This document shows positions 35,901-47,800 of a stretch of 64,000 nucleotides of DNA, one piece after another (the stretch's first letter is position 1; every line of letters starts with the position of its first letter). A model generated the notes under the pieces. That model worked only from the letters and a program-made list of their open reading frames with translations. It had not been told where the DNA came from and made no database searches. This DNA is from Cladochytrium replicatum. Its lineage: Eukaryota > Chytridiomycota > Chytridiomycetes > Cladochytriales > Cladochytriaceae. The translations under genes were made by a program, and so were the position numbers. The stretch lies in assembly GCA_025526935.1 (NCBI GenBank), contig JAHLKD010000024.1, positions 248,001 through 312,000 on the forward strand, given 5' to 3'.

Positions 35901-38472
35901 GATTGGAGGGTCTCGTTATCGACAGAGAGCGATTTGCGCATGCACTTGGGGAGAAATCTCGTAATTTGGAAATCGAACTTGAAGAAGAGGTAGTATAAGC
36001 GTGCGACAAGGGCCGGCTTCGAGGTTGACTATCAAATTTTCACACAGACGAAGCGCTGTTTAAGTGAACAACAAAAGGTCGCTGAGTCGGATCAGGTCAT
36101 CAAAAGACTGAGAATGGAATGTTCACGACTGGAAAGTGATCTTAAGGAACATTCCACAAAGCTGGCTGAGCAGCGCAACCTCCTCTTGGAAGTTGATCAG
36201 CAACGTGACGAAGCACAAGCGGAAGCGGATAAACAAGCTGAGCGAGCATTCGAGCTCGAAGGTCAATTATTTGACTAATCGTTGACAGTTACTCATATTT
36301 TAAATCCTAACAGGCTCTCTGTCAAAGCTTCGGGAAGACGCTATCCATGCGGAGAGAGAGATTATGTCTCTTCGAGAGCAGGTGGATGTTCTTGGTCATC
36401 ATCTCAACGAGCAAGATCGAGAAGTTCTTCAGCTCCGAAGACAAGTTGATATGTTAGTAGGGGAGCGTGATCAGCTTTCTTCGGCAGTTGAGGTTAGACG
36501 TGATCACTTTTCGTCTTTCAAGATTAACGTGATGTCTACTTTAGCGATACGCTTCCGAAACCAAGGCTGTTTCCGCTGATGTTGCGGCGCTCACAAGGGA
36601 GGGTCAGGTGCTGAATAGTGAGCTTACTGAAGTGAGTCTCAAATACGCAACATGTGAAGATGTTGTTAATGGTTCATTTAAGGCTGTCAACCAACGGGAT
36701 CGCTTTCGAGCCGAACTTGATGAATGCGAACGGCATATGCAGCTGTTGGAAGAAGTCGTTATTTCAAAAGACCGGGAGAGAGATCAACTTATGGGCTCGT
36801 ACCGGAAACTTATTGCAGAGCATGAAAAGCTGGACTTTATCGTGAGGACGTCATCGGAAGAAAGCACAAACATGAGGTGAACCCAAAGTTCATACTCAAG
36901 AATCATCTCTTATTCTCTAACTTACGGATAGAACGGAGGTCATCATGAGAGACAAAAGATTGCAAGAGTTGCAATCGGCTATGGAGGATTGCCAATCTCA
37001 GATATCTCAATACAAAATCGACATTTCTGCCTTTGAGCGACAAAACAACAGTAGGATCCTTCGATGCGAACAATAGATATACTTATCACCACTTTAGATT
37101 TGACTAGGGCACTCGCGACATCAGAGAGGGCAGTTCGTCATCTTGAGGTCCGACAACCATCAGATACCAACTTTACTCCGAGTAATTTGATTAATGCAGG
37201 CAGACAAGGGTCGACTCGTAAGAGAGATTGGCGCTGTGAGAGATCTCGCCCATTCCCTCGAGAAAGCGAAGGAAGAAGTTACACGACAGTTCACCGCGAC
37301 TACAGTTGAGGTGGAAAAGCTGCAGAATGCAATTCGGAAGTTGGATGGTGATAATAGTGCATTAGGGAATCAGCTAAGGGCCGAGGTAAGTTACAATATG
37401 GAATAATTTCGATCTGAACTAAACCAGACAAGAAATTGAAAACCGATCGACTTGAACATTTAATCGCCATCGAGAGGACCCGCAAGATGGAAACGGAGCG
37501 GGTTGCCCGTGTATGTGGAGATGATTGTACTCTACGATTCGAACTGAACTTCCGATTAGGATGCTCAGCACAATCTGTTATCTAAAGACGACAAGTTTGA
37601 ACTTCTTGCCAAGGAAAGGGATGAGGAGTTTGGCACCTTGGTGAAGCAGCTGGAAGAAGTGACGGCACGGTGTAAAATTCTAGAAGAGCGGACTCGCGAG
37701 CTTGAAAGGTGTCTTTCTGCACGAGATTCTGGTAATTTCGCAAATAAGGCTAGATCTCTGAATGCATGCTAACATATTTACGAAGACCTTGCACTGCTAC
37801 AAAAGCAGTACGCTGATCGAAAAAGGGAGCTTGATTCTGTGCGCGATCAACTCGCTTTAAAAGAACGGCTGCTAGATGAACTGTATGGAACATCAACGGA
37901 GGTAATCTGGATATGGAGAGTAAATTGGATAGCTCTTACGGGTTACAAGATCTCTCCACGATCCTCGAGAATAGGGAAAGTGGATAGTGCAATCCTTGAG
38001 ACACACATTGAACTACAAAAAGCGGATAAGCGAAAACGTGAGGTATGTCCTAGCCCTGCTAGCGCATAATTATTTTATAAGAACTGGTTGATTACTAAAG
38101 CTCGAGCTTGCGAGACGTATTCAAGAGGAAGCTGAGGACTCGTCCATTGGTTCAAGTGATCAAATTCGATGTAAGTCAAGCCAAAACAGTGAACATGTCG
38201 AACTAATCATTGATGTAGCATCGAAAAGTACAAGTGGGACAGGGTAAGTCTTCGTATATTGAGCAGTCCCCTTCGTTCATCGTTTGTAGCACTCCTCAAA
38301 GTGGAAAGGGGACGAACATAGCTGGCTTTCAAGATAACTCGAATCTGCTACTCACCATTTCCCAGGTATGTTATGGCTACTCCCCCAACTATATTATGCT
38401 CATTTTGTTATTGAGGCCCGCACCCACTTTACAGATGCAGATCCACAGCCATCACAGCTTCTGACGCTTTGA
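32992..38472 (+). CDS. CEP135/Bld10-like centriole and basal-body protein
   Basis: A long gene with about 20 exons and short introns. The N-terminus PILRHRLNQLDYRESFSKDS and LVQRLFADLVTTTES is the conserved CEP135/TSGA10 head. It is followed by NNSLHHELIRLADEKD, ELADLRFMNSQYLRRAE and SDPAFIDLVKIAETRSQ, the latter joined over an intron with donor GTAACT; all align in order with the animal protein. The remainder is nearly unbroken heptad-type coiled coil rich in Glu, Lys, Gln and Arg. CEP135/Bld10 builds the centriole cartwheel and spoke tips and is needed for basal-body assembly, so the organism should form centrioles and flagella. The last exons (about 38100-38472) are Ser-rich and the exact stop is uncertain; an alternative frame ends at 38463. 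It converges with TRM5 at about 110 bp. Confidence 0.82.
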
Positions 38473-38582
38473 TCGCGGAAGGAGATCGTCAATTTCTAAC
38501 TTATTCTTCTCTGAGTCGCCATTTGAAACTATTCTGCAAATTTGAAATAAGTTGCTGGTGTTTTCACCGGCGCGATCCTCAT

Positions 38583-40459
38583 TCACCTCGATTCTCGATT
38601 GGGGTCACCTTCAAAGGCTACCGCCATAGGTAGTCTGAACGATATACAGAGCATTTCTTTCTTTGGGGCTACATCTCGAACTCTTTGAATGTGAACGATA
38701 TCATTACCGGACAATCTTCCACCAAGTGCAACTTCCGCCCGCTATGTCCCAATCTTAGTCCTGCGAATAGAGAACAATAGCAATGGCTTACCGCAATTAC
38801 ATCAGCCTCGGGGTCATCGGCTTTTGAAAATGTGTGACAGTGAATAATCGGCATGTGAGCTGCGGTGATCTCTTTCTCTCGACCCCAAAATAGTCCCCTG
38901 AATGCATCTGATGGACTCTTAGGACGATACTGGCCATTCTTCGAGGGAATTACCTAAAAAATCTACTGCTGTTGCGGGAAGGTTCATAACGTAGTGTCCA
39001 AACGTTTTGAAAGATGTCGATGTTTCGGAAATCTCGATCACATTTCCAACTTCTTTGTCTCGGACCGCTTTCCGCTTTTGGCGCTTTATTTCAGCTTGCT
39101 TTGAAGCCATCGACGCCCAGACAGAGGGGTTATTCAGCTCGGAAAGCGATTGCCGAATAAACTGACGCCCGTCCAGGTTAAACGGCACAACCTTTCCACC
39201 GAGCTTGGTAACAATCAGGATGAGCTGCAATCCACCTTTATTACCAATGTCTCACCTTGTTGGTTTCGATATTTTCGCAGAGATATTGGTATGAGCTGGG
39301 ATTCAAATCGTTTGCAAAAACGGTGCATCCCTTGTTCTTTGCCGCCGGCAACGCAAATGGACCAACTCCAGCAAACACGTCACCTTATATTCGCTGAGAA
39401 ATCAACTACTGCGAGTAGATGTCACGCAGTGTACACACTTACAAACAATATCTCTGGGCTTGAACATCTTCACCAGGCGATCGTGCTCCACTTGGAGTCG
39501 AGAGTTCCAATATACTTTCGAAAGATCGAACTTCATGATGCAACCATGCTCCTTCTTAAATGAATACAATTGTCAAGTTGCACGGAATAACAGGAGAGCA
39601 GCAGGCACATTACCACTTCCGTCTTTGTGTTATTTTCCCCAGCCAACAACTCCATTTTGAAAAACCGGAATGTGTGATCGATGCTGTCAGTCTTGTTAAC
39701 AACCGTCCTGATGTGTTTGTTTTTCTAGAGCAAACCTTGAGTGTGCATCATCGGTTGAGAACGCTTATCATTTCACCTGTAGTATCACTTGGCCAATAAC
39801 TTTTTTGTACGGGAGGTATTGGTCACGGAGATTCAGATGCGCTACATGATATCAGTGAAGTTCAATGTAAGCCGACCACGCGATCATACCAATGTGTCCA
39901 ACTGTTTCAAAGGAGCCGGGAATGTCAAGTTCCTCGGGAAGAACCGATCTCAATATTTGATCTTCCGAACTTTTGTAAGGGCAGTGGAACGGAATAGAAG
40001 TCAACCGAACCTGCTGTCCAGAAATCATATGTCATTTCGAATGCAAACGTCGTATGCTCCGCTCCGATTTCCTCTAGCGCTTTCAAAGATGTTGGGTCAA
40101 GTCCCGCTTCAGGAACAATGAGTTATCCGCGATCCCGGCTGCAGCAAGCCCATACCACTACCATCCACTTCCGGCTTCAGCAACATCAATCGCCTTGATG
40201 ACGTTTCATCGCTTCCCGTTGAACTAGTTGCCGGATCATCTACAACTGCACGCACACGTGGAACATCCAAAAGATAACTGTGCAATGTTAAAACTATCTC
40301 AATTGACCAAAAGCTATACCTTTGGAGAATGGTGCGTGCATGCTGAACGTGATGTGCATTCACTCTCACTGCCGCAAGATCCACAACTTTCCGGAACAGT
40401 TCAGGCTGAATAACGCTCAGTCCCTTGTTGAGAGGTGGGATGAAATGGTTGTTTGCCAT
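38583..40459 (-). CDS. TRM5: tRNA (guanine-N1)-methyltransferase Trm5
   Basis: The start at 40459 reads [20 protein letters not shown] and continues [14 protein letters not shown], the Trm5 N-terminal pattern. Further exons carry [10 protein letters not shown], a SAM-binding block [16 protein letters not shown] (about 39390-39345), [35 protein letters not shown], and a last exon reached by an intron ending ACATAG, with [17 protein letters not shown] and [17 protein letters not shown]. The stop is at 38585-38583. Trm5 makes m1G37 in tRNAs, preventing frameshifting, and in fungi acts in the nucleus or cytosol and mitochondria. The start codon lies 117 bp head-to-head from that of the CIMIP2-like gene. 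The identity rests on motif order over the whole length. Intermediate exon limits were not all fixed. Confidence 0.9.
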
Positions 40460-40576
40460 CAGAACTGCTGTGCCACAAGGTCACGATTATGCCCTTGTTT
40501 GGCTGTTGCTTTTCGGCCAATCATTCACAAGTTTTGCATCTCTGCTACATCGGTTCTCACTAGCAGAAGTTTCAAT

Positions 40577-41887
40577 ATGCCACAATCGGAAGACACATAC
40601 GCTATTCCTGGTTTTATGGGGTGGGTTGGAGTTCCTAATGACACAGCTCTATGAAACAATATTCCCACGCCAGATTCGTCCCATCTTATAAGTTTGGATT
40701 TGGCCTCACCTACGGAAATGCAACTCGAAAAATTCTCCAAACCGATTCATCCCTGAAGCAAGGTCGGATTCAGCGGGAAATACACCGTCGTCAGGTTAAT
40801 CACACTGCAGAGCAAACCGCTCTGGCAAGTTCTGGTGATGCGGGAGGGATTGGTCAAGATTTCAATGGGGAAGGAGATCAGCTTTGGAAAAGGGGAAAGA
40901 AGTATGCTACTGGCGATGATCGATTCTCATTTCCCCCGGTACCTGGATACACCGGTAACCATAATTGATTGAGAACGATCTGTGTGATCTACTGATTCGC
41001 ACTAGGTTACATCCCTCGTTCTCAGGAGCATTTTGGTAAACCTTTCGTTGAGACGACTAACGCTTCCTTGAGTGACTTCCAACGGATGCTTCGACACAAG
41101 AACGAGTTGCCCCCACGAGTGCGAGCCATAAAGGCACAGCAACGACCAGTCATCTGTGCAGCTGGTGGAACAAGCAAGCCGGTCGGAAATAAGGCAACGT
41201 TTGCGTATTCTGCGGAGTGCTTCCCAATCAATGAAGAAAGCCCCTATCATTTACCTGAAAATCACCCACAAAAGACTTTCATTTCTGGGTATACCGGATT
41301 TGTTCCTCGTCTTCAGAATCATTTTGGCGAGGTGGGCTTGGATTTGTTTGCACTCTCAGGGTTTGCTTATCGATATCTCCCTGGAAGCCGTATTCTCACA
41401 GCGTACGCAAAGCGATCGATGAGTTCACTGCGCCTGGAACCGCCGGTGATCCCTACACTGGAAAGCGTCCTGAAACAATAGTCGAAAAGCGTATTGTCCG
41501 CACACACCCCATTCCAGGTACATTTTTTAATTTGGAGAAGTGCATATCTAAACGATCTTGTACGTTGTAAAGGATTCACTGGCTTCATTCCCGGTTCGTT
41601 GATGTGGAAAGATGAATGATAATTCTCTCCTCATACGTAGTTAGGTGCTAAATACGGCTATTTCCACACGTTCGGGAAAAACACAGAAATTGCCATCGAC
41701 AATTTCAACCATCGCGACGAGAGGGGACGAGTTTCCGTTCCTACAAACCATCTTCCCCCCAAGGACTTGAAAGCGAACAAGGTATTCACCAGCTATAAGC
41801 ACGGGTCGGAGTTAATAATGTGTTCCTTATATGCAGCCAATTCCCGGATATCGAGGCCACCGACCCCTAATTGAAAGCCAGGTTTAA
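40577..41887 (+). CDS. CIMIP2/FAM166-like ciliary microtubule inner protein
   Basis: Exons 40577-40620, 40674-40954 and 41006 onward were resolved, with the last exons ending at 41887. The protein repeats the family signature IPGxxGFxP...GxTYG: AIPGFMG-FVPSYKFGFGLTYG, PPVPGYTG-YIPRSQEHFGKPF, FISGYTGFVPRLQNHFGE, THPIPG-FTGFIPG-AKYGYFHTFGKN and PIPGYRGHRP near the end. Proteins of this group (CIMIP2A/B/C, formerly FAM166/DUF2475) sit inside axonemal doublet microtubules. Here it supports a motile flagellum. Placement of the intron around 41340-41400 is uncertain: a donor in GTTTGC after LFALSG joins in frame to VRKAIDEFTAPG. The gene is head-to-head with TRM5 and converges with the next minus-strand gene at 60 bp. 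Confidence 0.8.
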
Positions 41888-41947
41888 GTGGACGACATCG
41901 GGATACGTAATTCTTTAGAAAGTAATATATTATGTTTGGATACATGT

Positions 41948-42295
41948 TTACGTTTGTTTGGCTTCTGAGAAATTTAATAAGCATTTAAGATGTACGCTCG
42001 GATTCGCTTTACCTGTCAAATCCGAAGGAGCTGACTGTTCAGTATCGTCTCCCTCGGGTTGATCGGCTTGAAGTTGCTGCAACCTCGCTCGGTTTCTTTT
42101 CAACAGAACTCGTCCGACGTTTCTTCGTTCGCCTTCTGTCATTTGTGCCCAGTTGCTGATTCGGCTCATGGTTCCATCAGCATTAATCACCATTGGACCC
42201 AAATCGTCAAGTTTTAGCGAGCCAGCTTGAGCATCAGAGCCTGAGGATTCAAGAGGTGGAGCTTCGATTGCGTGACGAACGGGAGTCTCCGACAT
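41948..42295 (-). CDS. Small conserved protein, unknown function
   Basis: A complete single-exon frame of 115 codons. The core LDDLGPMVINADGTMSRISN followed by WAQMTEGERRNVGRVLLKRN and RARLQQLQ has the look of short fungal proteins of unknown function with an LGPxVxNxDGTxSRIxNW pattern; I recall this pattern from fungal genomes but cannot name the family. N- and C-terminal parts are acidic or Gln-rich and probably disordered. A GTAAAG near TDLTGKANPS might serve as a donor, so the C-terminus could be shorter or continue elsewhere. The start lies 252 bp head-to-head from EAF3. Confidence 0.6.
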   Translation of the reverse strand: MSETPVRHAIEAPPLESSGSDAQAGSLKLDDLGPMVINADGTMSRISNWAQMTEGERRNVGRVLLKRNRARLQQLQADQPEGDDTEQSAPSDLTGKANPSVHLKCLLNFSEAKQT

Positions 42296-42547
42296 TACTG
42301 TAATAATGATTGCAAATTTCCAGAACCTTCACAAAAAATTTTCGTTCGTAAAACGACATCCTCGTTACGTTGCACCAAGAATGAACTTGAGGTGCTCATT
42401 TTCATTTCGGGAATTTCTCCAACATGTTCTAGTGGATTTACCGATATTACATAATAATATCAGATCCAGCACACAAAAGCAGCAGCGCCACTGTAACATC
42501 AATCCTTCCAAATCGGGCTTTATAGCTGTTTGGACTGCAAGTTCGAA

Positions 42548-43805
42548 ATGTCTGGAAGCGACAAACTGTTCTTCGAAGAAAACGAGAGAGTTCTTTGCTT
42601 TCACGGGCCTCTCCTGTACGAAGCTAAGGTATCCGATCACTAAGAGCTCCTTAGTCCAATTTGTGCTGATGTTATTTGAACAGGTTCAAAAAGCTGAATA
42701 CTTTACCAACAAAGAAGACCCAAACGAAAATGGACCCCACTATTTTGTGCACTACAAAGGCTGGAAGCAGACGTAAGAGCATGGGCTGCTGGCTCGCTGC
42801 GTGGCTAACCAAACAATCCTGAACAGTTGGGACGAATGGGTTCCTGAGTCACGAGTCCTGAAGTTTTCGGACGAGAACTTGAAGCGACAATCTGAATTGA
42901 AAGACTCAATGTCGACTAAAAAGCAGAGAACTAAGGAGAAGGTTGCACATGACAGCGGGACCGATCGTGGAAGAAAGCGTCAACGCGAGATGGCCGAAAA
43001 AGTGGCAAACCGGATGATAATGTGCTGCCTTCTGGAACTGACAGACTTCGCAGGAAGAAGAATTTTTGAAAAGGCCAGAAATAAAACTATCCCTTCCCGA
43101 AGGGCTCAAAATCTTGCTTGTCGATGACTGGGAGAATGTTACGAAGAATCAGAAGGTATGGCGTTTTCATTGAATAGCTACTTGTTATTCACTTTATGGT
43201 TCAGCTCGTTGGTCTTCCCCGTGAACCCAACGTTGACACTATATTGGATAGATATCTTGACAACATGAAGAAGAAAGGTTCAAGAGAGAGGTATTCTACT
43301 TCACGATTTGATCATAATTGCATGTGTCGCTGATTAATTCGTATACAGCCGTGCTGACGATATTCTCAACGAAGTCGTCGAAGGATTGAAGTTGTACTTT
43401 AATCGAGCTCTCGGAAACACGTTGCTTTATCGGTTCGAGAGAACTCAGTATGCTAACATCAGAAAGCGATTCCCGGACAAGGAAATGTCGGAAGTGTACG
43501 GGGCAGAACACTTGCTTCGATTGTTCGGTGGGTATCATACTTTTCTGTCGAAATGAACTCGAAAAAATGATCTTGTGTTAGTGCATCTCCCTCAGTTCAT
43601 TGCTCACACCAACATGGATCAGGATGCGATTAACATCCTTAAAGACAACTTTGTTGATTTTCTCAAGTAAGGATGTGAGTTTGACAAATTTTGTCTGAAT
43701 TTCTAATGGCTCTACAGGTACCTCGATGCGAATTCTAAGTCATTGTTCCTCACTGACTACGAGAATGCTTCACCAGCGTACTTGCAAAATTCTAAAGTTA
43801 ATTGA
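42548..43805 (+). CDS. EAF3: MRG15/Eaf3-type chromodomain protein
   Basis: The first exon from the ATG at 42548 reads [20 protein letters not shown] and PLLYEAK. It splices to VQKAEYF and [13 protein letters not shown], and on to [17 protein letters not shown], completing an MRG-type chromo barrel with its aromatic cage. A Lys-rich linker (KKQRTKEKV) follows. The MRG domain is spread over four exons: [76 protein letters not shown] and [20 protein letters not shown]. The stop is at 43803-43805. Eaf3/MRG15 binds H3K36-methylated nucleosomes and works in NuA4 acetyltransferase and Rpd3S deacetylase complexes. The next gene starts 90 bp downstream on the same strand. Confidence 0.93.
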
Positions 43806-43894
43806 TTGTATTAAAGCATTCCTGTGTGTAAATACATTTTTAAAATGCATTGAATTGTTGTGGCTTAGTGACCAGCTCTGAAGCCCACCAGTTC

Positions 43895-44705
43895 ATGGAT
43901 GTGAGTTGATTGTCTATTTGTTGAGTCGTTGCTAACTGCTCTGGTGATGGTGCGGCTTTAAAAAGAACCGAAGTGATGAAGAGGTAATATATCAAAGATT
44001 AAGCTGCTTTGTTTTCTCATGTTTTAAGAGGGCAAATGCTTCGGAGAACCGACTGTTCATTGGAAACTACGATCTGAACTTCACGGAGTACATCATTGTT
44101 CGACTATTCGAAGTATTCGGGAAGGTCAAAAAGCTGGACTTCCTGTACCATAAACACGGTCCACGAAAGGGAGAACCCAGAGGATTCTGCTTTCTCGAAT
44201 TTGAGACACCAGAGGTGCAACACCCCGTGTTATAACCACGGAAAACTTATTGTATTATGAATGTTCTTGTGTAGGCTGCTGCAAAGGCAATCAAGAATAT
44301 GAATGGACGAATAGTTAACGGGAGGGCACTGGTAGTTTCGCGATCCTTGGAGAACAAAGTAGGCTTACAACGTGTAATAATGCAACAAAATGCTTTAACG
44401 ATTTAAGTGGGAGGAAGCGGGATTGAGCTCGAAGGCGTATCATCATCGGCCTGTTATGCATGAGCCAGTTAACCCAAGGCTTCAAGCGAAACCAATGAAG
44501 TAGGTCATCAGTGGAGAAGTTTCCGGCTAGGTGTAATAATTTCGGCTCTCTTCGAAGTGTTGATGCAAAAATTCAAGCACTAGAACGCAAGTTGGCCAAG
44601 CTGAACAAAAGGGAGGAACCGGCTTCGGGAGGTCCAAGTCGAACGACTTCCTCAACAGGCTCGAAAGCAGGAAATAGATATCATCCGTATTCTAAGGAAC
44701 GATGA
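43895..44705 (+). CDS. RBM18-like RNA-binding protein
   Basis: Short first exons (MD, then NRSDEE) splice to RANASENRLFIGNYDLN. One RRM follows, with RNP2 RLFIGNY and RNP1 RGFCFLEFE, HGPRKGEPRG between them and AAAKAIKNMNGRIVNGRALV after. The C-terminal exon has SVDAKIQALERKLAKLNKR and ends in a basic YHPYSKER. This order, RRM then a (V)xAKIxAxExKL helix, is that of RBM18, a small and poorly studied RRM protein. RNA binding is expected; the target is unknown. The 6-nt first exon plus an 18-nt second exon is inferred from frame and splice sites alone. Confidence 0.82.
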
Positions 44706-44804
44706 TCGCGCTCGTGCGGAGATGTATCTGGTTAATCTTAATTTATTATATTCGGGGAAGTTTGAAAAACGAAGTCCCAATCACAGCTTACTCGCCCATT
44801 CAAA

Positions 44805-47800
44805 ATGTTTTCAAATGCAGGATCAAATCGAGCAGCATCTGGGCAAGCTCGTCCAGGATCAGCGAGCCAAGCAAACATGGATGGGCAAATGAAGTCGCGG
44901 ACACGACCTCAATCTGCAGTGGAATCTTTTCGGCCAAGCTCTGCAATATCACGAGTTGGGAGCAGCCGTCGTCCACGGTCTTCTTCGGAAAAGCCGCAAG
45001 TCACATCTGCTCGCGCGCGGCAGCTATGGGGAATCGTGCGAGACCGGTTCATGGGAAAGAGGGTCTTTGATCCTCTTAGTTTGTTTGGTGCGACTGCACC
45101 GATACCATACACGATTACAGTAAAGCATGGATTTCTTTTCAAGTTCAGATTACGCCATAAGCACGCTTTACTGGCAATGATACATCATTCAAAAATTCCC
45201 ATACATCATGCTGAAGGTCGTATGGGACTCGAGTCCAGTGAACACAAATCGGAGGACTCCAAGAGCAAACGTGATCGAGCAGATAACGAGGACGGTCCAT
45301 ATCAAGTCGAGTTATCAAGAGCTGGACCCACGAGCACAAACGCTAGAGGATATACATTCGTTTGTGTCGATCGAACGAAAACAGTTCGGCTTTGGGACGT
45401 CACTCGCAATGCACCTTTGAAACCTCGTGCTACTATACGATTAACGACCGAAGTTACACAGTTTGTTTACTTAACGAAACACGCAATGTATGCCGGATGC
45501 TCCCATGACAAATCAATCAAGGTATTCATCCCAACATACACGCGGCAATTAATCAACGGCTTTAGTTTTTCAATTCACGATTTGAACTAACAAGCATATA
45601 TCACACTATGCTGCCAGTTTTGGGGTTGTTCATCTAAAGTTCTGCATAGCTGATCGACTTACAAATTATTGAAAGGATTCGATATGATCAAAGCAGCCAT
45701 GAGATGATCACTATCGGCTCCCACACAATATCGGTAAATACTTGCGCCATGGGCCTTTTTTTTGTTATTTACACTGGACCCTAGGTTTGGGTCCTTGAGG
45801 GTGTCATGCAGAGGTTTGATTTCAGTTGTGGGAATAAAGACCATCTGATCAAAAAACTTCAGGGGAGCAATTAAGCTTGAACCGAGTTTGAAATACGAAG
45901 TGCATACAGGCCTATCATCTAATGAATGGATAACTGCTGCCTACGTTCAAGAATCAAATCGAAAGTTGTGTCTGTTGCTTGACACGAAAATTCTGGTGTG
46001 TATATGAAACCAACACAGAATGCTTACTCAGGATCCTTTATCTAGATCTATGACTTGGTCTCTGGAATTGAAGTACATAGGCTGAACAAGATTTCCTCTC
46101 GTCAAATTTGTGCCCTGTTATGGTATGAACCATACGACTACCATATTATCGCATCTACGGACGGAACTGGTAAACTTTTTTGGAATGGGACTGGGTCAAG
46201 GACTTCAGCTTACGGTCGAAACAGTGCAAATACAGAATTTGATGAGCTCTGTCGTCCATGAGTTTTCGAGTCATACAAAGCCCGTAACAGCGTTGGCATT
46301 GTATCCTTTCGGCCCAATTGTGATGTCGTGTTCTTTGGATATGACTGTGCGGATGTACAATCTGAAAACGTTCCGAGAAGTATACTGGTAACAAACTCAC
46401 ATGATAAAGAGCGAAGATATTAACTTCCGGAAGATTCAGTCTGCATTTGAGGGAGACTCCATTGACTATGCAAGTTATGGATGAAACGCAGCTGTGCATC
46501 CATTCTCATCACTCAGTTACGGTCTGGGATTTCAATCATATAAACACAACTTTTCTTGCAGTCAAGTATAATGTCACCAAACAAATGCTTGCTCTTATTT
46601 ATCTTCTAAGTGATTTGATAGCTCCGGTGTAAGACAGCTGCAATATATCAAAAGCTCAAAGCTTCCCCCAAGAGTTCTCGCCAGGACTGAAGACGGAATA
46701 ATTCGACTCATTTCTCCAGTGTCTGGGAAACCTCTTACTACCTCGCTTCCGCTTGTTGAAGCGGATTCAGTATCAAACATGTCGTACTGCCCGCGAATCG
46801 GTAGGTAGAGTTTGACAGATTCTATGAAGTTCTTTCTAACTTGATGGCGTCTAGATATGATGTATATGATGATGGATAATGGAGAAGTTTGGATAGTTTC
46901 AACCCAATCGAACCCTTGTTCTCTTGTGGATCGTTGGCAAATGGACGGACCAAGTAAGCGCTTCGAGATTCTCCAAATCGATTCAAACCACTCCATTACT
47001 CTACTGCAGTCAAGGAGGATTGTTCCACGATTATTCTCTTCGACGGGAAGTTCCTCCCTCACCAAAATGTTCCCAAGAACTATGATCATGCAAAAGGTTA
47101 TTGTTTTTTGTTTGGAGGGACCAGGAACGGTCAGATTCTCATATATGGTCTCAACGGAGTGGTTCAAGACCGTTATCAGGTATGTCGGCAGCATTGACTC
47201 CCCACATGTCTTAAATGCAGCAGCTCCACAACGGCGATATTACACAAATGGTGGCAGATCATAGGCAGCAACTTCTTATCACTGCAGGCAGCGGTATGAT
47301 CTGGAGGTTTTCTTAACTTTTTTATCGTTTTCATGGTGGTTCGGTTGTAGATGCGACAATCAAGATCTCCAGTGTTGAGCCCCTGTCCCAAGAAATCCTA
47401 CAATTGAAGATCTCCATTGCAACAGGATACATACCGAAGGTGATTTGTGTAATGGATTACACAGTCTGTGCGGCATCAGACGACTTTGCAATGAATATGT
47501 ATATGGTCAACATTACAAGAAAAGGTAACTTTACAGATATTATTTGCTCCTTACTTAATATATACTGTAGATTGGCGACCGATACCCTCCCATCTAAGGA
47601 GTGACGATCACACTGAAGCGATAACCGCCATTTGTACAGTCCGAAAGCTTGGGATTTTCATCTCTGCTAGCCGTGACGGAACCATTCGGGTTTGGGATAC
47701 GTACAACACACTTATAAGGCATGGAATCTCCCTATTTGCTTATGCCCCATAAGTACTAACCATTGGGCACCAGAGAGATTCAGTTTCAACATCCCCTTGA

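Noticed and set aside
38669-38854. Open frame through the TRM5 C-terminus ending FTFKEFEM
   Set aside because: It reads an intron; splicing to the acceptor ACATAG gives the conserved [16 protein letters not shown] ending.
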